49,407 nt of DNA, from contig NZMJ01000015.1 in assembly GCA_002692855.1 (NCBI GenBank), positions 1 to 49,407 on the forward strand. Reading direction: 5' to 3'. Position 1 is the stretch's first letter; each line of letters begins with the position of its first letter. Origin of the DNA: Maricaulis sp. (GTDB lineage: Bacteria > Pseudomonadota > Alphaproteobacteria > Caulobacterales > Maricaulaceae). Under the pieces are notes generated by a model. The model was not told the DNA's origin. It was given only the letters and a program-made list of their open reading frames with translations, and ran no database searches. This document shows positions 38,503 through 47,411 of this stretch, piece by piece. The translations under genes and the position numbers were made by a program.

Positions 38503-38970
38503 TCAGGCCCGCGTCACGCGCGCCGCGAAACAGCCCGGACGCGCGTAATGAAGGTGCAGTTCCGCCGTTTCCGGAGCCGCCAGCATGCGGTCGATGACCG
38601 GGCGCAGGCTGGTGCCTTCTACAACGTCCGCATCGCGCATCATTCCGGCTGTGTCGAAGGCGCGGACAGACATGAGGCGATGGGAAAATTGAGCGGGAAT
38701 ATCGCCGGGATCGAGCTCTGCCGGCACGGCACCTTCACGGACATAGACCGCATGACTCGACCGGAAGGGCGAGTTTGCCGGCTGGTGCATGAAGTGCGCG
38801 AGGATGAGCGTTTCACCGGGTTCGGCATCCTGCAGGCTAACGCGGCAGGGATAGCCGGGCTTGGCGTCCGCAATGACACGCCGGGCGAACTGACCGGACA
38901 GTTCGTCCTCGCTCATCGCGAAGAGCGGCGCGAACGCGGCGGGATCGACGGCATGGATCTGAAATGACAT
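38503..38970 (-). CDS. DUF1203 family protein
   Basis: A 155-residue cytosolic protein matching DUF1203: PGYPCRVSLQDAEPGETLILAHF, SPFRSSHAVYVREGA, LMSVRAFDTAGMMRDADVVEG and a C-terminal ELHLHYARPGCFAARV. The function is unknown. AGGAGG lies just before the ATG. It is divergent from a TetR gene, across an intergenic region with two TetR-like operators, so it may be part of the same regulon. Confidence 0.9.
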   Translation of the reverse strand: MSFQIHAVDPAAFAPLFAMSEDELSGQFARRVIADAKPGYPCRVSLQDAEPGETLILAHFMHQPANSPFRSSHAVYVREGAVPAELDPGDIPAQFSHRLMSVRAFDTAGMMRDADVVEGTSLRPVIDRMLAAPETAELHLHYARPGCFAARVTRA

Positions 38971-39034
38971 GGCAAGGCCTCCTGCCCTTCGTCATCGCGT
39001 GGTGCAGATCATCAATCCACCCGCTTCTTGCGAT

Positions 39035-39050
39035 GTGAGTAAGTATTCAC
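39035..39050. promoter_or_regulatory. Candidate TetR operator 1
   Basis: A 16-bp imperfect palindrome GTGAGTAAGTATTCAC (12 of 16 positions symmetric; half-sites GTGA and TCAC). It lies directly upstream of the -35 of the TetR promoter and shares half-sites and length with operator 2 at 39084-39099. Confidence 0.6.
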
Positions 39051-39079
39051 TTGCAAGTTATCCACAGACGCGCTATTTC
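39051..39079 (+). promoter_or_regulatory. Candidate sigma-70-like promoter of the TetR operon
   Basis: TTGCAA (39051-39056), 17-base spacer, TATTTC (39074-39079). The spacing is ideal and the hexamers are moderate. The start would fall near 39086, inside operator 2. The spacer contains a perfect DnaA box. Confidence 0.5.
39058..39066 (+). promoter_or_regulatory. Perfect DnaA box TTATCCACA
   Basis: An exact match to the consensus DnaA-binding nonamer, positioned between the -35 and -10 of the TetR promoter. It is a single isolated site, so not an origin; it could let DnaA affect this promoter, or be chance. Confidence 0.5.
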
Positions 39080-39083
39080 TCTC

Positions 39084-39099
39084 GTGAATGATCGCTCAC
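39084..39099. promoter_or_regulatory. Candidate TetR operator 2
   Basis: A 16-bp imperfect palindrome GTGAATGATCGCTCAC with centre GATC and half-sites GTGA/TCAC, identical in type to operator 1. It covers the predicted transcription start and ends just before the ribosome-binding site GGAG (39102-39105), a classic repression position. Confidence 0.62.
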
Positions 39100-39114
39100 A
39101 TGGAGTGCGTGGCA

Positions 39115-39741
39115 ATGTCGAAATATCTCAACAAGGCCCTGTTCATGCGCGAGGACCCCAAGCGCGGGGTCAGTGCGCCGAATGGCTCGACCAAGGCGCG
39201 TATAGAACGCGCCTCGCTGCGCCTCTTTGCCGAACACGGCATTGACGGGGTGTCGATCAAGGATATCGCCAAGGCGTGCGAACTGTCGGATGGGGCGATG
39301 TATCGCCATTTCGAGAGCAAGGATGCGCTGGCGCGCCAGTTGTTCGAAGCCATCCACAAGCGCCTGATGGGCCTTGTCAAAGACACGCTGGAAGACGGCG
39401 CGACTCTCGAGGATACCGTGCGCGCGGTGACTGCCGCGTTTTGCGAATTGGCCGAGACCGAGCCGTCGCAGTTCGCCTATCACCTGACGCAGCGCAACGT
39501 CTTCCTTGCCCGGTCGGGCGACGGCGGCGCGGATCCGTCATCCCTGTTGGCACGGCGTATCGCGGCGGCGATGGCCGCGGGAGAAATACCGCAGGACGAC
39601 CCCGAGCTGAAAAGCGCCATGGCGATGGGCGTGGTCATGCAGGCCGGGGAATACCGCCTGTTTGGCCGCATCCGGTCACCGCTGACCAGCCACACCGGAA
39701 GCTTCGTACGCGCCATCATGGCCGTACTGAAGACCGTCTGA
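39115..39741 (+). CDS. TetR-family transcriptional regulator
   Basis: A 208-residue TetR regulator. The N-terminal helix-turn-helix is seen in KARIERASLRLFAEHGIDG, VSIKDIAKACELSDGAMYRHF and ESKDALARQLF (about residues 25-70); the remainder is an all-helical ligand-binding domain. The ATG at 39115 is chosen because GGAG lies 9 bases upstream and operator 2 occupies the position of an earlier ATG (39088). It heads an operon with plsC and an MFS gene, and two matching palindromes flank its promoter, so autorepression is likely. The co-transcribed lipid genes suggest an acyl or lipid-type ligand (inference). Confidence 0.9.
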   Translation: MSKYLNKALFMREDPKRGVSAPNGSTKARIERASLRLFAEHGIDGVSIKDIAKACELSDGAMYRHFESKDALARQLFEAIHKRLMGLVKDTLEDGATLEDTVRAVTAAFCELAETEPSQFAYHLTQRNVFLARSGDGGADPSSLLARRIAAAMAAGEIPQDDPELKSAMAMGVVMQAGEYRLFGRIRSPLTSHTGSFVRAIMAVLKTV

Positions 39742-39755
39742 GGGAAGAACCCGCC

Positions 39756-40463
39756 ATGCGCACCTTCCTCTTCAACACGCTTTATTGGGGCATGTCCGGT
39801 GTTTACGCGATCGCCTGCGCGATCCTCGGGCTGATTCCCGGCCGGTTTTTCCTGATGCACGCCGCGCGATCCTATACGCGCTTCACAGTGCTTTTGATGA
39901 AATACGTCGCCGGGATCAGGGTTGAGGTGCGCGGCACCCCTCCGAAGAACCAACCCGTCATCCTGGCCGCGAAGCATCAGTCCTGGGGCGACGGCATCGT
40001 GCTGATGGCCAAGACCGGCGACATCAATTTCGTGGTCGGAGACCACATGCTGAAATTTCCGCTGATCGGCTGGGTGCTGCAGCGCATGGGTGCAATCGTG
40101 GTCAACAATAGCGGTGGGCGAAAATCCATCGAGGCCCTGAATGACGGTATCGCCCGTTCGCAAGCCGAGGCTCGCCCGATCCTGATTTATCCGGAAGGTC
40201 ATCTGACCGAAGTGGGCGAGACCAAGCCGTTTCGATCAGGCGTGTTCCGGCTTTACCGCAATCTTGAACGCCCGGTCGTACCGGTCGCGACCAATCTGGG
40301 CCTGTACTGGCCGCAGCAGGACTGGGCCAAGAATCCCGGCACGGCTGTGATCGAGTACCTCGACCCCATTGAACCCGGCCTTTCCAAGGAGGACTTCATG
40401 AAAACGCTGGAAAGCCGGGTCTCGGCCCGCACGCGTGAACTGGAAGCGGAGGGCCGGTCATGA
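39756..40463 (+). CDS. plsC: 1-acyl-sn-glycerol-3-phosphate acyltransferase (PlsC family)
   Basis: A 235-residue membrane acyltransferase. An N-terminal hydrophobic anchor (about 8-32) is followed by the LPLAT domain: the catalytic HX4D is KHQSWGD, and the substrate-binding motif is IYPEGHL in place of the common PEGTR. It acylates lysophosphatidate or lysophospholipids at the cytosolic membrane face. It starts 14 bases after the tetR stop and overlaps the MFS gene by ATGA. It may be a second, specialised copy; whether the genome has another plsC is not visible. Confidence 0.9.
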   Translation: MRTFLFNTLYWGMSGVYAIACAILGLIPGRFFLMHAARSYTRFTVLLMKYVAGIRVEVRGTPPKNQPVILAAKHQSWGDGIVLMAKTGDINFVVGDHMLKFPLIGWVLQRMGAIVVNNSGGRKSIEALNDGIARSQAEARPILIYPEGHLTEVGETKPFRSGVFRLYRNLERPVVPVATNLGLYWPQQDWAKNPGTAVIEYLDPIEPGLSKEDFMKTLESRVSARTRELEAEGRS

Positions 40464-41776
40464 GCGCGAAGATTGCCATCACCCTTCTGGGACAGCGCCG
40501 CTATCTGCCGCTGCTGATTGCGCAGGCACTGGGCGCCTTCAACGACAACTTTTTCCGCTATGCGCTCGTCACCCTCGTCGCCTTCCAGGGGATGACCGTG
40601 CTGGACCTGCCGAGCACGGTCCTCGTTCCGATAGCAGCGTCTTTGTTCACCCTCCCGATCTTCCTGTTCTCGGCAATGGCGGGGCGTGTCGCCGACGTGT
40701 TCGACCGGACGCGCGTGCTGCGTTTCACCAAGTTCGCCGAGATCTGGCTGATGGTGCTCGCCGGAACGGGGTTTCTGCTCGACAATCCCTGGATATTGAT
40801 GGGCACGCTTTTCCTGATGGGCGTTCAGTCCGCCTTCTTCGCACCGGCCAAGAACTCCGCGCTCCCGACCCTGCTGGAACCGCACGAGCTGGTGCCCGGC
40901 AATGCGCTGATTTCCGGCAGCCTCAACATGGCGGTCCTGCTGGGTGTCGGATTCGGGACGGTGCTGATCGAACTCGTCATCGGGCCGGAACTGGTCGCCG
41001 GGATACTGATCTTGGTGGCGATCATCGGGTGGCTGTCCGCCCGCGCGCTTCCCGCAACTCCAGCCGCCACACCGAACCTCAAGGTCAGTTTCAATTTTGT
41101 CTGGGAAACCGTGCGGGTTTTCGGCCACGCGTTGCGCGCCCCGAACGTCCTGCGCCCATTGATCGGTGCGGCGTGGTTCTGGATGCTGGCCGCCTCCATC
41201 GTGACGCTGATGCCGAACTTCGCCCGCGATGTTCTGGGCGCGGATGCATCAGTCGTCCTGTTCTTCAGCGCGCTGTTCACCGTCGGAGCAGCAATCGGTG
41301 CCGTTCTTTGCGGCACGCTGTCGGGCAAGGGCGATGCCCTGCCCTTCACCATTGCCGGCGCGATCGGTCTCGTCATCTTCCCGCTCGACGTGGCGTGGCA
41401 GACGATGGGCAATGCGCCCGTCCCTGCCGACGCGGAACTGACCAACGCAGCCGCCTTTATTGCCGACGGTGCAAACTGGCGGTTGATCGCGGATCTCGGC
41501 CTCGCAGCCATCTCGGCTGGCCTGTTCGTGGTGCCGCTGCAAGCGATGGCGCAGCGCCGCGCGCCTGCCGAACTGCGCGGGCGCCTGCTCTCTGCCGGTG
41601 GCATCCTCAATGCCGCGACAGCGACGATGGGACAGGCAACGCTGGCCGTACTAGCGCTCCTGGGGCTGCCGATCCCGACCGCCTTCATCCTGATTGCGGT
41701 GATCAGCGCCGGATTTGGCGCGGTGACATTCTGGCGCTGGTGGACGGGTCATCGCGGCGTCGCCGCGGCGTCCTGA
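40460..41776 (+). CDS. MFS transporter, lysophospholipid transporter (LplT)-like
   Basis: A 438-residue, roughly 12-helix major facilitator protein. The N-terminal QRRYLPLLIAQALGAFNDNF is the signature of the LplT/Aas-associated branch, and FSAMAGRVADVFDRTRVLRF is the loop 2-3 motif. In E. coli, LplT flips lysophospholipids inward for re-acylation by Aas. Here the neighbouring plsC overlaps by 4 bases (ATGA), which reproduces an acyltransferase plus flippase pair. A drug or other substrate cannot be excluded. Confidence 0.85.
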   Translation: MSAKIAITLLGQRRYLPLLIAQALGAFNDNFFRYALVTLVAFQGMTVLDLPSTVLVPIAASLFTLPIFLFSAMAGRVADVFDRTRVLRFTKFAEIWLMVLAGTGFLLDNPWILMGTLFLMGVQSAFFAPAKNSALPTLLEPHELVPGNALISGSLNMAVLLGVGFGTVLIELVIGPELVAGILILVAIIGWLSARALPATPAATPNLKVSFNFVWETVRVFGHALRAPNVLRPLIGAAWFWMLAASIVTLMPNFARDVLGADASVVLFFSALFTVGAAIGAVLCGTLSGKGDALPFTIAGAIGLVIFPLDVAWQTMGNAPVPADAELTNAAAFIADGANWRLIADLGLAAISAGLFVVPLQAMAQRRAPAELRGRLLSAGGILNAATATMGQATLAVLALLGLPIPTAFILIAVISAGFGAVTFWRWWTGHRGVAAAS

Positions 41777-41820
41777 CACGCTGCCTCGCCAAAGTCACAC
41801 GGCGCAGGTAAACCGGCCCC

Positions 41821-42972
41821 ATGAATGTTATCACAACCAATGATGCGCTGGCGGAAGCCTGCACGGCGCTGCGCCAATGCGACTTCGTCGCCATCGACAC
41901 CGAGTTCATGCGGGAAAGCACCTACTGGCCGATCCTGTGCCTGATCCAGGCGGCAGGCGGCGAGACCGAGGTGTTGATCGACCCGATGGCGGACGGGATC
42001 GACCTTCAGCCCTTCTTCGACCTTCTGGCCGATGAAAGCGTGATGAAGGTCTTCCATGCTGCGCGGCAGGACCTGGAGATCTTCTATCACAAGGGCGAAC
42101 AGCTGATCCCCAAGCCGATGTTCGACAGCCAGATTGCGGCGATGGCGCTCGGCCTTGGGGATTCGATCGCCTACGACAATCTCGTCCGCATGGTGCTGAA
42201 CCGGAATGTGGAGAAAGGCGCGCGGTTCACCGACTGGGCGCGCCGTCCGCTGTCAGACAGCCAGAAGGGCTATGCCCTCGCCGACGTCACGCATCTTCGT
42301 GACATGTATCCGATCCTGCGCGACCGGCTCGACGAACAGGACCGCCTGTCCTGGGTCGCCGAGGAAATGGGTATCCTGTGTAACCCCGCCACCTATGCAC
42401 TTGATCCGGACGAACAGTGGAAGCGTCTGAAGCTGCGCAAGACGACGCCAAAATGGCTCGCCGTGCTGAAGGCCTCCGCCGCCTGGCGCGAACGCGAGGC
42501 ACAGACCCGCGACATGCCACGTCAGCGCGTGATCAAGGACGAAGGCCTGTACGAACTCGCGCACGCGGCTCCGACCACTCCCGAGCAATTGGTGCCGCTT
42601 CGATCCGTGCCGCGCGGCTTTGAACGGTCGAAGCCGGCCGAGCGCCTTCTCGATGCGATCAAGGCCGTGATCGACGACCCGAAGCGTCACGCCCCCAAGG
42701 TCACGCCGCCGGCCCCGCCGCCGGCCGGTGCCGGGCCGACGACCGAGCTGCTGAAGGTTTTGCTGAAACTCGTCGCTGACGATATCGGCGTTGCGCCCCG
42801 CCTGATCGCCACGGTTCCGGATCTCGAAGCCATCGCCGCTTCCGACACGGCCGATGTCGCCGCGCTGAAAGGCTGGCGGCGAGAGGTGTTCGGGGAAACG
42901 GCCCTGCGCCTGAAACGCGGCAAGATCGCGCTGCTGCTGCAAGGCGGCAAAGTGGTCGCTCGCGACCTCTAA
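41821..42972 (+). CDS. rnd: Ribonuclease D
   Basis: A 383-residue 3'-5' exoribonuclease for tRNA and small RNA maturation. The DEDDy exonuclease motifs are VAIDTEFMRES (Exo I, D and E), FHAARQDLEIFYH (Exo II, D) and YALADVTHLRDMY (Exo III, Y and D). An HRDC domain (about 215-295) and a helical C-terminus follow. Its stop overlaps that of ppx in a 4-base CTAA. Confidence 0.95.
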   Translation: MNVITTNDALAEACTALRQCDFVAIDTEFMRESTYWPILCLIQAAGGETEVLIDPMADGIDLQPFFDLLADESVMKVFHAARQDLEIFYHKGEQLIPKPMFDSQIAAMALGLGDSIAYDNLVRMVLNRNVEKGARFTDWARRPLSDSQKGYALADVTHLRDMYPILRDRLDEQDRLSWVAEEMGILCNPATYALDPDEQWKRLKLRKTTPKWLAVLKASAAWREREAQTRDMPRQRVIKDEGLYELAHAAPTTPEQLVPLRSVPRGFERSKPAERLLDAIKAVIDDPKRHAPKVTPPAPPPAGAGPTTELLKVLLKLVADDIGVAPRLIATVPDLEAIAASDTADVAALKGWRREVFGETALRLKRGKIALLLQGGKVVARDL

Positions 42973-44477
42973 CCGGCTTCGACGATCTCCGGCTTTCGGT
43001 CAACGGCCTCGGCAAACTGTTCGAAGCGGGACGCGGCGCGTTCAATCACCAGCTCACGCTCGCGCGCCGGGGTTTCAAGTCGAAGCACCCCGTTCTCGGG
43101 AACCAGGGCAAAGCGCGCCAGCAATTTCTCCGACCGTCCCGACAGCGCCGCGCCAAGACGCATCCCCAAACCGAGCGCAGCGGCGTCGCTGCGCTCGTCC
43201 TCGCTCAGCAGGCTGTCGAAAATCAGCGTGTTGGTCGGACCTTTTTTGCCCGAATAGCGATGGTGGATCGCCAGCGCGACGAAGGCCCGTTCGCGATGCG
43301 TGATCCCGGCGAAGGGGGCGTAAAGAACAAGCTCACGTGACAGGTCGGCCTTGTGATCGGGATGAAACCGCGCACCGAGATCCGCCATCCGGCACGCGGC
43401 CGAACGCACCAGCGGACCCCGCACGCTTTCATCTTTCCGCCGCCCGGCGAAGACCGGTTCGAGCCAGGCTCCAAGCGCGACACCGAAACCGGGAGACGGC
43501 GCCGCCGGATGGGCCAATGCCTCGGCACCGGCGATCAACGGGTCCTCGGCTTGTAGCCGTCTTGACAGGTGGTCGAACACCACGCCTTCGCGCAATCCAT
43601 AGGCCGAGAACACGACACGCGTGAATTTGCCGAGCTTCATCAGGCGTTTCAAAAGCAGTCCGGCATAGGTCAATTGCTCGGAGCGTTTGCCAGATACGCC
43701 TTGAACGCCCGACATCGAGGCCGCTGACGCATTCGCCGCGAAATCCGCGATCTTGGCCGCATCCTTCTGCTTCAGTTCGTACTGGTGCAGAACGCGCAGC
43801 GGGTGATCGAGCGTCTCCATGGCCAGATGCGCCAGTGCGCGCCAGGCGCCGCCGACGGCGTAAAGTGTCTTTCCCTGCTCGCGCAGCATCGGGAGGGACT
43901 CGTCGAGTTCCTCGTCGACGAAGTCCTTCATCGTCTTCGGATCGGTGTCGAGGCCATCGGGCAACGCCAACGGGCCCATGGCGAGACTGACGCCCGCCTG
44001 CACACGGCCGCCGGAGACCGGTGTCAGTTCCAGGCTGGACCCGCCCAGGTCACCGGCAACACCGTCGGCGTCCGGGCTGCCTGCCAGCACGCCGAGCGCG
44101 GACAGCCGGGCTTCTTCCTCGCCGGAGATCACCTCGATCTCGATGCCGGATTCCTCGCGCACCCGCTTGACGAAATCCGGGCCGTCCCTCGCCGAGCGGA
44201 CGGCGGCAGTCGCAACCGCATAGCGTTCCTTGACCCGCTTGGCATCAAGCAGCGCAGCAAAGCGTTTCATGGCCCGGGCAGCGGTTTCGACGCCCTCCTC
44301 GCTCAAGCAGCCTGTCTTGCTCATTCCACGGCCCAGACCGGCTGCAACCTTCTCGTTGAAGATCGGCCACAGGGCCCGCCCCTCGATCCGGAACAGGACC
44401 ATACGCACCGAGTTCGAGCCGACATCGATGACGGCGATATCCCGGTTGCGCGCTGACCGTCTGGGAAGCGCGGTCAA
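42969..44477 (-). CDS. ppx: Exopolyphosphatase/guanosine pentaphosphatase (Ppx/GppA)
   Basis: About 502 residues of the ASKHA fold: phosphate loop [33 protein letters not shown] and [15 protein letters not shown]-terminal HD-like helical region contains [20 protein letters not shown]. It hydrolyses polyphosphate and/or pppGpp. No ATG lies near the conserved N-terminus. A TTG at 44477 overlaps the ppk stop as TTGA, a standard coupled start, and gives the usual family length, so I prefer it over starts inside ppk. Confidence 0.9.
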   Translation of the reverse strand: MTALPRRSARNRDIAVIDVGSNSVRMVLFRIEGRALWPIFNEKVAAGLGRGMSKTGCLSEEGVETAARAMKRFAALLDAKRVKERYAVATAAVRSARDGPDFVKRVREESGIEIEVISGEEEARLSALGVLAGSPDADGVAGDLGGSSLELTPVSGGRVQAGVSLAMGPLALPDGLDTDPKTMKDFVDEELDESLPMLREQGKTLYAVGGAWRALAHLAMETLDHPLRVLHQYELKQKDAAKIADFAANASAASMSGVQGVSGKRSEQLTYAGLLLKRLMKLGKFTRVVFSAYGLREGVVFDHLSRRLQAEDPLIAGAEALAHPAAPSPGFGVALGAWLEPVFAGRRKDESVRGPLVRSAACRMADLGARFHPDHKADLSRELVLYAPFAGITHRERAFVALAIHHRYSGKKGPTNTLIFDSLLSEDERSDAAALGLGMRLGAALSGRSEKLLARFALVPENGVLRLETPARERELVIERAASRFEQFAEAVDRKPEIVEAG

Positions 44478-46699
44478 AGGCGCGGTCCGGAATAGGGCAG
44501 CGTCTCGGGTTGGTCGTTTTTCAGCGCCTGCCCGCGGCCCGACAGGCTGGGATTGGTCATGAACCACGCATGCGCAGAAAACGGCCGGCTGCGCTTGGCC
44601 GTGTCGACGCGTTCGTATTCCCCGCTCGGCTGCATGTACCAGCTTTGCGCCTCGTCATTGAAATTGGCGACCATGATCTGGTCCAGTATCTGGCGGTGAA
44701 CCGTCGGATTCTGGATCGGGCAGAGCACCTCCACCCGGCGGTCCAGATTGCGCGGCATCCAGTCCGCAGACGAGATGAAGACCTTGGCGCGCGCGCCCGG
44801 CATCTCGCCGCCATTGGCAAAGCACACGATGCGCGAATGCTCCAGGAAACGCCCGACAATGCTTTTCACGCGGATGTTCTCGGACAGGCCGGGAACGCCG
44901 GGCCGCAAACAGCAGATACCGCGAATGATCAGCTCTATTCGTACGCCCGCCTGGCTGGCGCGATAAAGCGCGTCAATGATTGCCGGATGAACCAGGGAGT
45001 TCATCTTGGCCCAGACCGCCGCCGGCTTGCCGGCGCGGGCATTCACGATTTCCTGCTCGATATGATCGAGGATCAATCCCTTCATGTCGCCGGGTGAAGT
45101 CGACAGGCGCTCCATGTCCTCGGGTCGCGCATAGCCGGTGACGTAGTTGAAGAATCGGCCCGCATCGCGCCCGAAGGCAGGATCGGCGGTGAACAGTGAC
45201 ATGTCCGTGTAAATCTTGGCCGTGATCGGGTGGTAATTCCCGGTGCCGAAATGGGCGTAGGTCCGCAGTTCATTGCCTTCACGCCGCACGGCCAGCGAAA
45301 CCTTGGCGTGGGTCTTGTACTCGATGAAGCCATAAACGACCTGAACACCCGCCCGCTCCAGGTCCCGGGCCCATTTCAGATTGGCCTCCTCGTCAAACCG
45401 CGCTTTCAGTTCCACAACAGCGGTGACATTCTTGCCCGCCTCGGCCGCTTCGATCAGGGCCGCCACGATCGGTGAGTTTTTCGAGGTCCGGTAAAGCGTC
45501 TGCTTGATCGCCACGACATCGGGGTCTGCCGCCGCCTGCCGCAGGAATTGGACCACCACATCAAAGCTCTCATAGGGGTGATGGACGATGATGTCCTTGG
45601 CGCGGATCGCGGCAAAGCAATCGCCGCCATGATCGCGTATGCGTTCGGGAAACCGCGGCTCATAGGGCTCGAACAGCAAATCCGTCCGGTCGTCCGGGAT
45701 GAGCTGGGACAATTGCGCGAGCCCCAGAATGCCATCGACGACGATCATGTCGCTGACATCGGTCTTCAGATGCTGCGCGATGAAGCGGCGCAGATCCGGC
45801 GGCATGTCCGACGAGACTTTCAGGCGCACCAATACGCCCCGGCGGCGCTGCTTGAGCAATTGCTCAAACTCGCGGACCAGGTCTTCGGCCTCTTCCTCGA
45901 TCTCGATATCACTGTCGCGCAAGATCCGGAACGTGCCCTTTCCTTCCAGCGTGTAGCCGGGAAATAGCGTGTCCAGGAACAGGATCAGGATGGTTTCCAG
46001 CGCGACATAGCGCTTGATCGGCTTGCCCGCCCTGTTGCGGCGGCGGTCCGGCAATTCAACAAACCGGCGCACACCCGAAGGCAGCGGGATCAGCGCGGTC
46101 ATCGGCTTCTTGTCCGCTTTGCGCCGAAGGCTGAGGGCGAGCGCAAAGCCGAGATTGGGGATGAAGGGAAAAGGGTGTGCCGGGTCGATCGCGAGCGGCG
46201 TGATGACCGGCAATATGTTCTCGTGGAAGGCCGAACGGAGCCAGTCGAGATCCGTCTTCGCGATCTGATCGGCCTCCAGCAGCTTCACGCCGGAACGCGC
46301 CATCTGGCTGCGTATCTGGCGCCATCGCGTCATCTGCTCGTCCATCAGCTCGCCGGCGAATTCGTTGATCCGCTTGAGCTGTTCGGCCGGCGTCATGCCA
46401 TCAATCGACGGGGCGACAACACCATTGCGGACCTGTGCGCGAAGGCCCGCCACGCGCACCATGTAAAACTCGTCGAGATTGCTGGCCGAAATCGACAGAA
46501 ATCGCAGCCGTTCCAGAACCGGGTGGGCGCGATTGTCCGCCTCTTCCAGCACCCGCATGTTGAACTGAAGCCAGGAGAGTTCCCGGTTCAAGAACCGGTC
46601 GGGCGAGGCCAGAAGCGCATGATCCAGCTTCAAACCACCGTCGCTGTCCGGGCTGGAAGCCGAGCCTGTATCCGACGAGGTCTGGTCCATGTGCTCCAT
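44474..46699 (-). CDS. ppk: Polyphosphate kinase 1
   Basis: A 741-residue PPK1 that polymerises the gamma-phosphate of ATP into polyphosphate. Domains in order: N domain ([19 protein letters not shown]), head (about 140-340), C1 and C2. The phosphorylated histidine is in YKTHAKVSL, with the second conserved His in [12 protein letters not shown]. Start options are ATG 46699 (shares a base with the hdaA stop, TGATG), GTG 46702 and ATG 46690. It lies between hdaA and ppx, all coupled by 1- to 4-base overlaps. Confidence 0.95.
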   Translation of the reverse strand: MEHMDQTSSDTGSASSPDSDGGLKLDHALLASPDRFLNRELSWLQFNMRVLEEADNRAHPVLERLRFLSISASNLDEFYMVRVAGLRAQVRNGVVAPSIDGMTPAEQLKRINEFAGELMDEQMTRWRQIRSQMARSGVKLLEADQIAKTDLDWLRSAFHENILPVITPLAIDPAHPFPFIPNLGFALALSLRRKADKKPMTALIPLPSGVRRFVELPDRRRNRAGKPIKRYVALETILILFLDTLFPGYTLEGKGTFRILRDSDIEIEEEAEDLVREFEQLLKQRRRGVLVRLKVSSDMPPDLRRFIAQHLKTDVSDMIVVDGILGLAQLSQLIPDDRTDLLFEPYEPRFPERIRDHGGDCFAAIRAKDIIVHHPYESFDVVVQFLRQAAADPDVVAIKQTLYRTSKNSPIVAALIEAAEAGKNVTAVVELKARFDEEANLKWARDLERAGVQVVYGFIEYKTHAKVSLAVRREGNELRTYAHFGTGNYHPITAKIYTDMSLFTADPAFGRDAGRFFNYVTGYARPEDMERLSTSPGDMKGLILDHIEQEIVNARAGKPAAVWAKMNSLVHPAIIDALYRASQAGVRIELIIRGICCLRPGVPGLSENIRVKSIVGRFLEHSRIVCFANGGEMPGARAKVFISSADWMPRNLDRRVEVLCPIQNPTVHRQILDQIMVANFNDEAQSWYMQPSGEYERVDTAKRSRPFSAHAWFMTNPSLSGRGQALKNDQPETLPYSGPRL

Positions 46700-47388
46700 C
46701 ACTCCTGCATTCCGTCATCATCCGGATCCGGCATGTCCTGCAAGACCTGCCGAACAACGGCGCGGGTTACAGGCGTCTTCCGGCCCAGTGCGACCAGATC
46801 GAGGGTCGCAACGAGCCGCCGGGCCGAATCGACCGATCGCTCCATACGCGGCAGCAGGTAGTCTATCAGACCGGGCGTGACAGGACTTTGCCGGTCGCGA
46901 AAGAGTTTCACCATCACCTGCCGGAGCAATGCGTCGTCGGGTTCCGACAATTCCACGACCGGCATCGCCGCCAATCGCGAAATCAGGTCTGGCGTTTCGA
47001 TGTCCCAGCTGGCGGGATGGCGCCGCGCCGTCAGCAACAGCCCCGGGATCGCGTCCTGACCCGCGCGGTTGATCAGGTGAAACAGACCCGCTTCGTCCAC
47101 GCCGCGGTCCGCATTTTCGACCAGCACCGGGCATCCGCCCTCGATGTCGTCGAGCACAACCCCGATCCGTCGGGCGTCGATCGATGTCGCGCCGTGGGCG
47201 TTTCGCCAGATCGTTGCAAGATGGGTCTTGCCCGTCCCCGCCGGGCCGACAAGGGTCATCACATGGCCCGGCCATCCCTGCCACGCCTTCAGCGCGGCGC
47301 GGGCGTCGGCATTGCTGGGGCTGGCGACAAAACCCTCGGCATTGAATTCGTCGCGCGGCCCGAATCCGAGGGCCAGTTGCTCACTCAT
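46699..47388 (-). CDS. hdaA: DnaA-related replication regulator HdaA/Hda
   Basis: A 229-residue AAA+ protein related to DnaA domain III without the DNA-binding domain. It starts [16 protein letters not shown] fits the beta-clamp-binding motif of Hda. Walker A is GPAGTGKT (48-55), and sensor/arginine-finger regions lie around LISRLAAM. Together with the sliding clamp, Hda stimulates ATP hydrolysis by DnaA to prevent re-initiation. It follows the DUF2066 gene by 23 bases and overlaps ppk. Confidence 0.94.
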   Translation of the reverse strand: MSEQLALGFGPRDEFNAEGFVASPSNADARAALKAWQGWPGHVMTLVGPAGTGKTHLATIWRNAHGATSIDARRIGVVLDDIEGGCPVLVENADRGVDEAGLFHLINRAGQDAIPGLLLTARRHPASWDIETPDLISRLAAMPVVELSEPDDALLRQVMVKLFRDRQSPVTPGLIDYLLPRMERSVDSARRLVATLDLVALGRKTPVTRAVVRQVLQDMPDPDDDGMQE

Positions 47389-47411
47389 GATGTGACGGCC
47401 ATTCCCTGGCT

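Noticed and set aside
39058..39066. Replication origin because of a perfect DnaA box
   Set aside because: Only one box, no AT-rich unwinding region and no origin-type genes beside it; hdaA lies 8 kb away and does not imply an origin.
40460..41776. Multidrug exporter of the MFS type
   Set aside because: The N-terminal GAFNDNF signature and coupling to plsC fit the LplT branch better, although the substrate is unproven.
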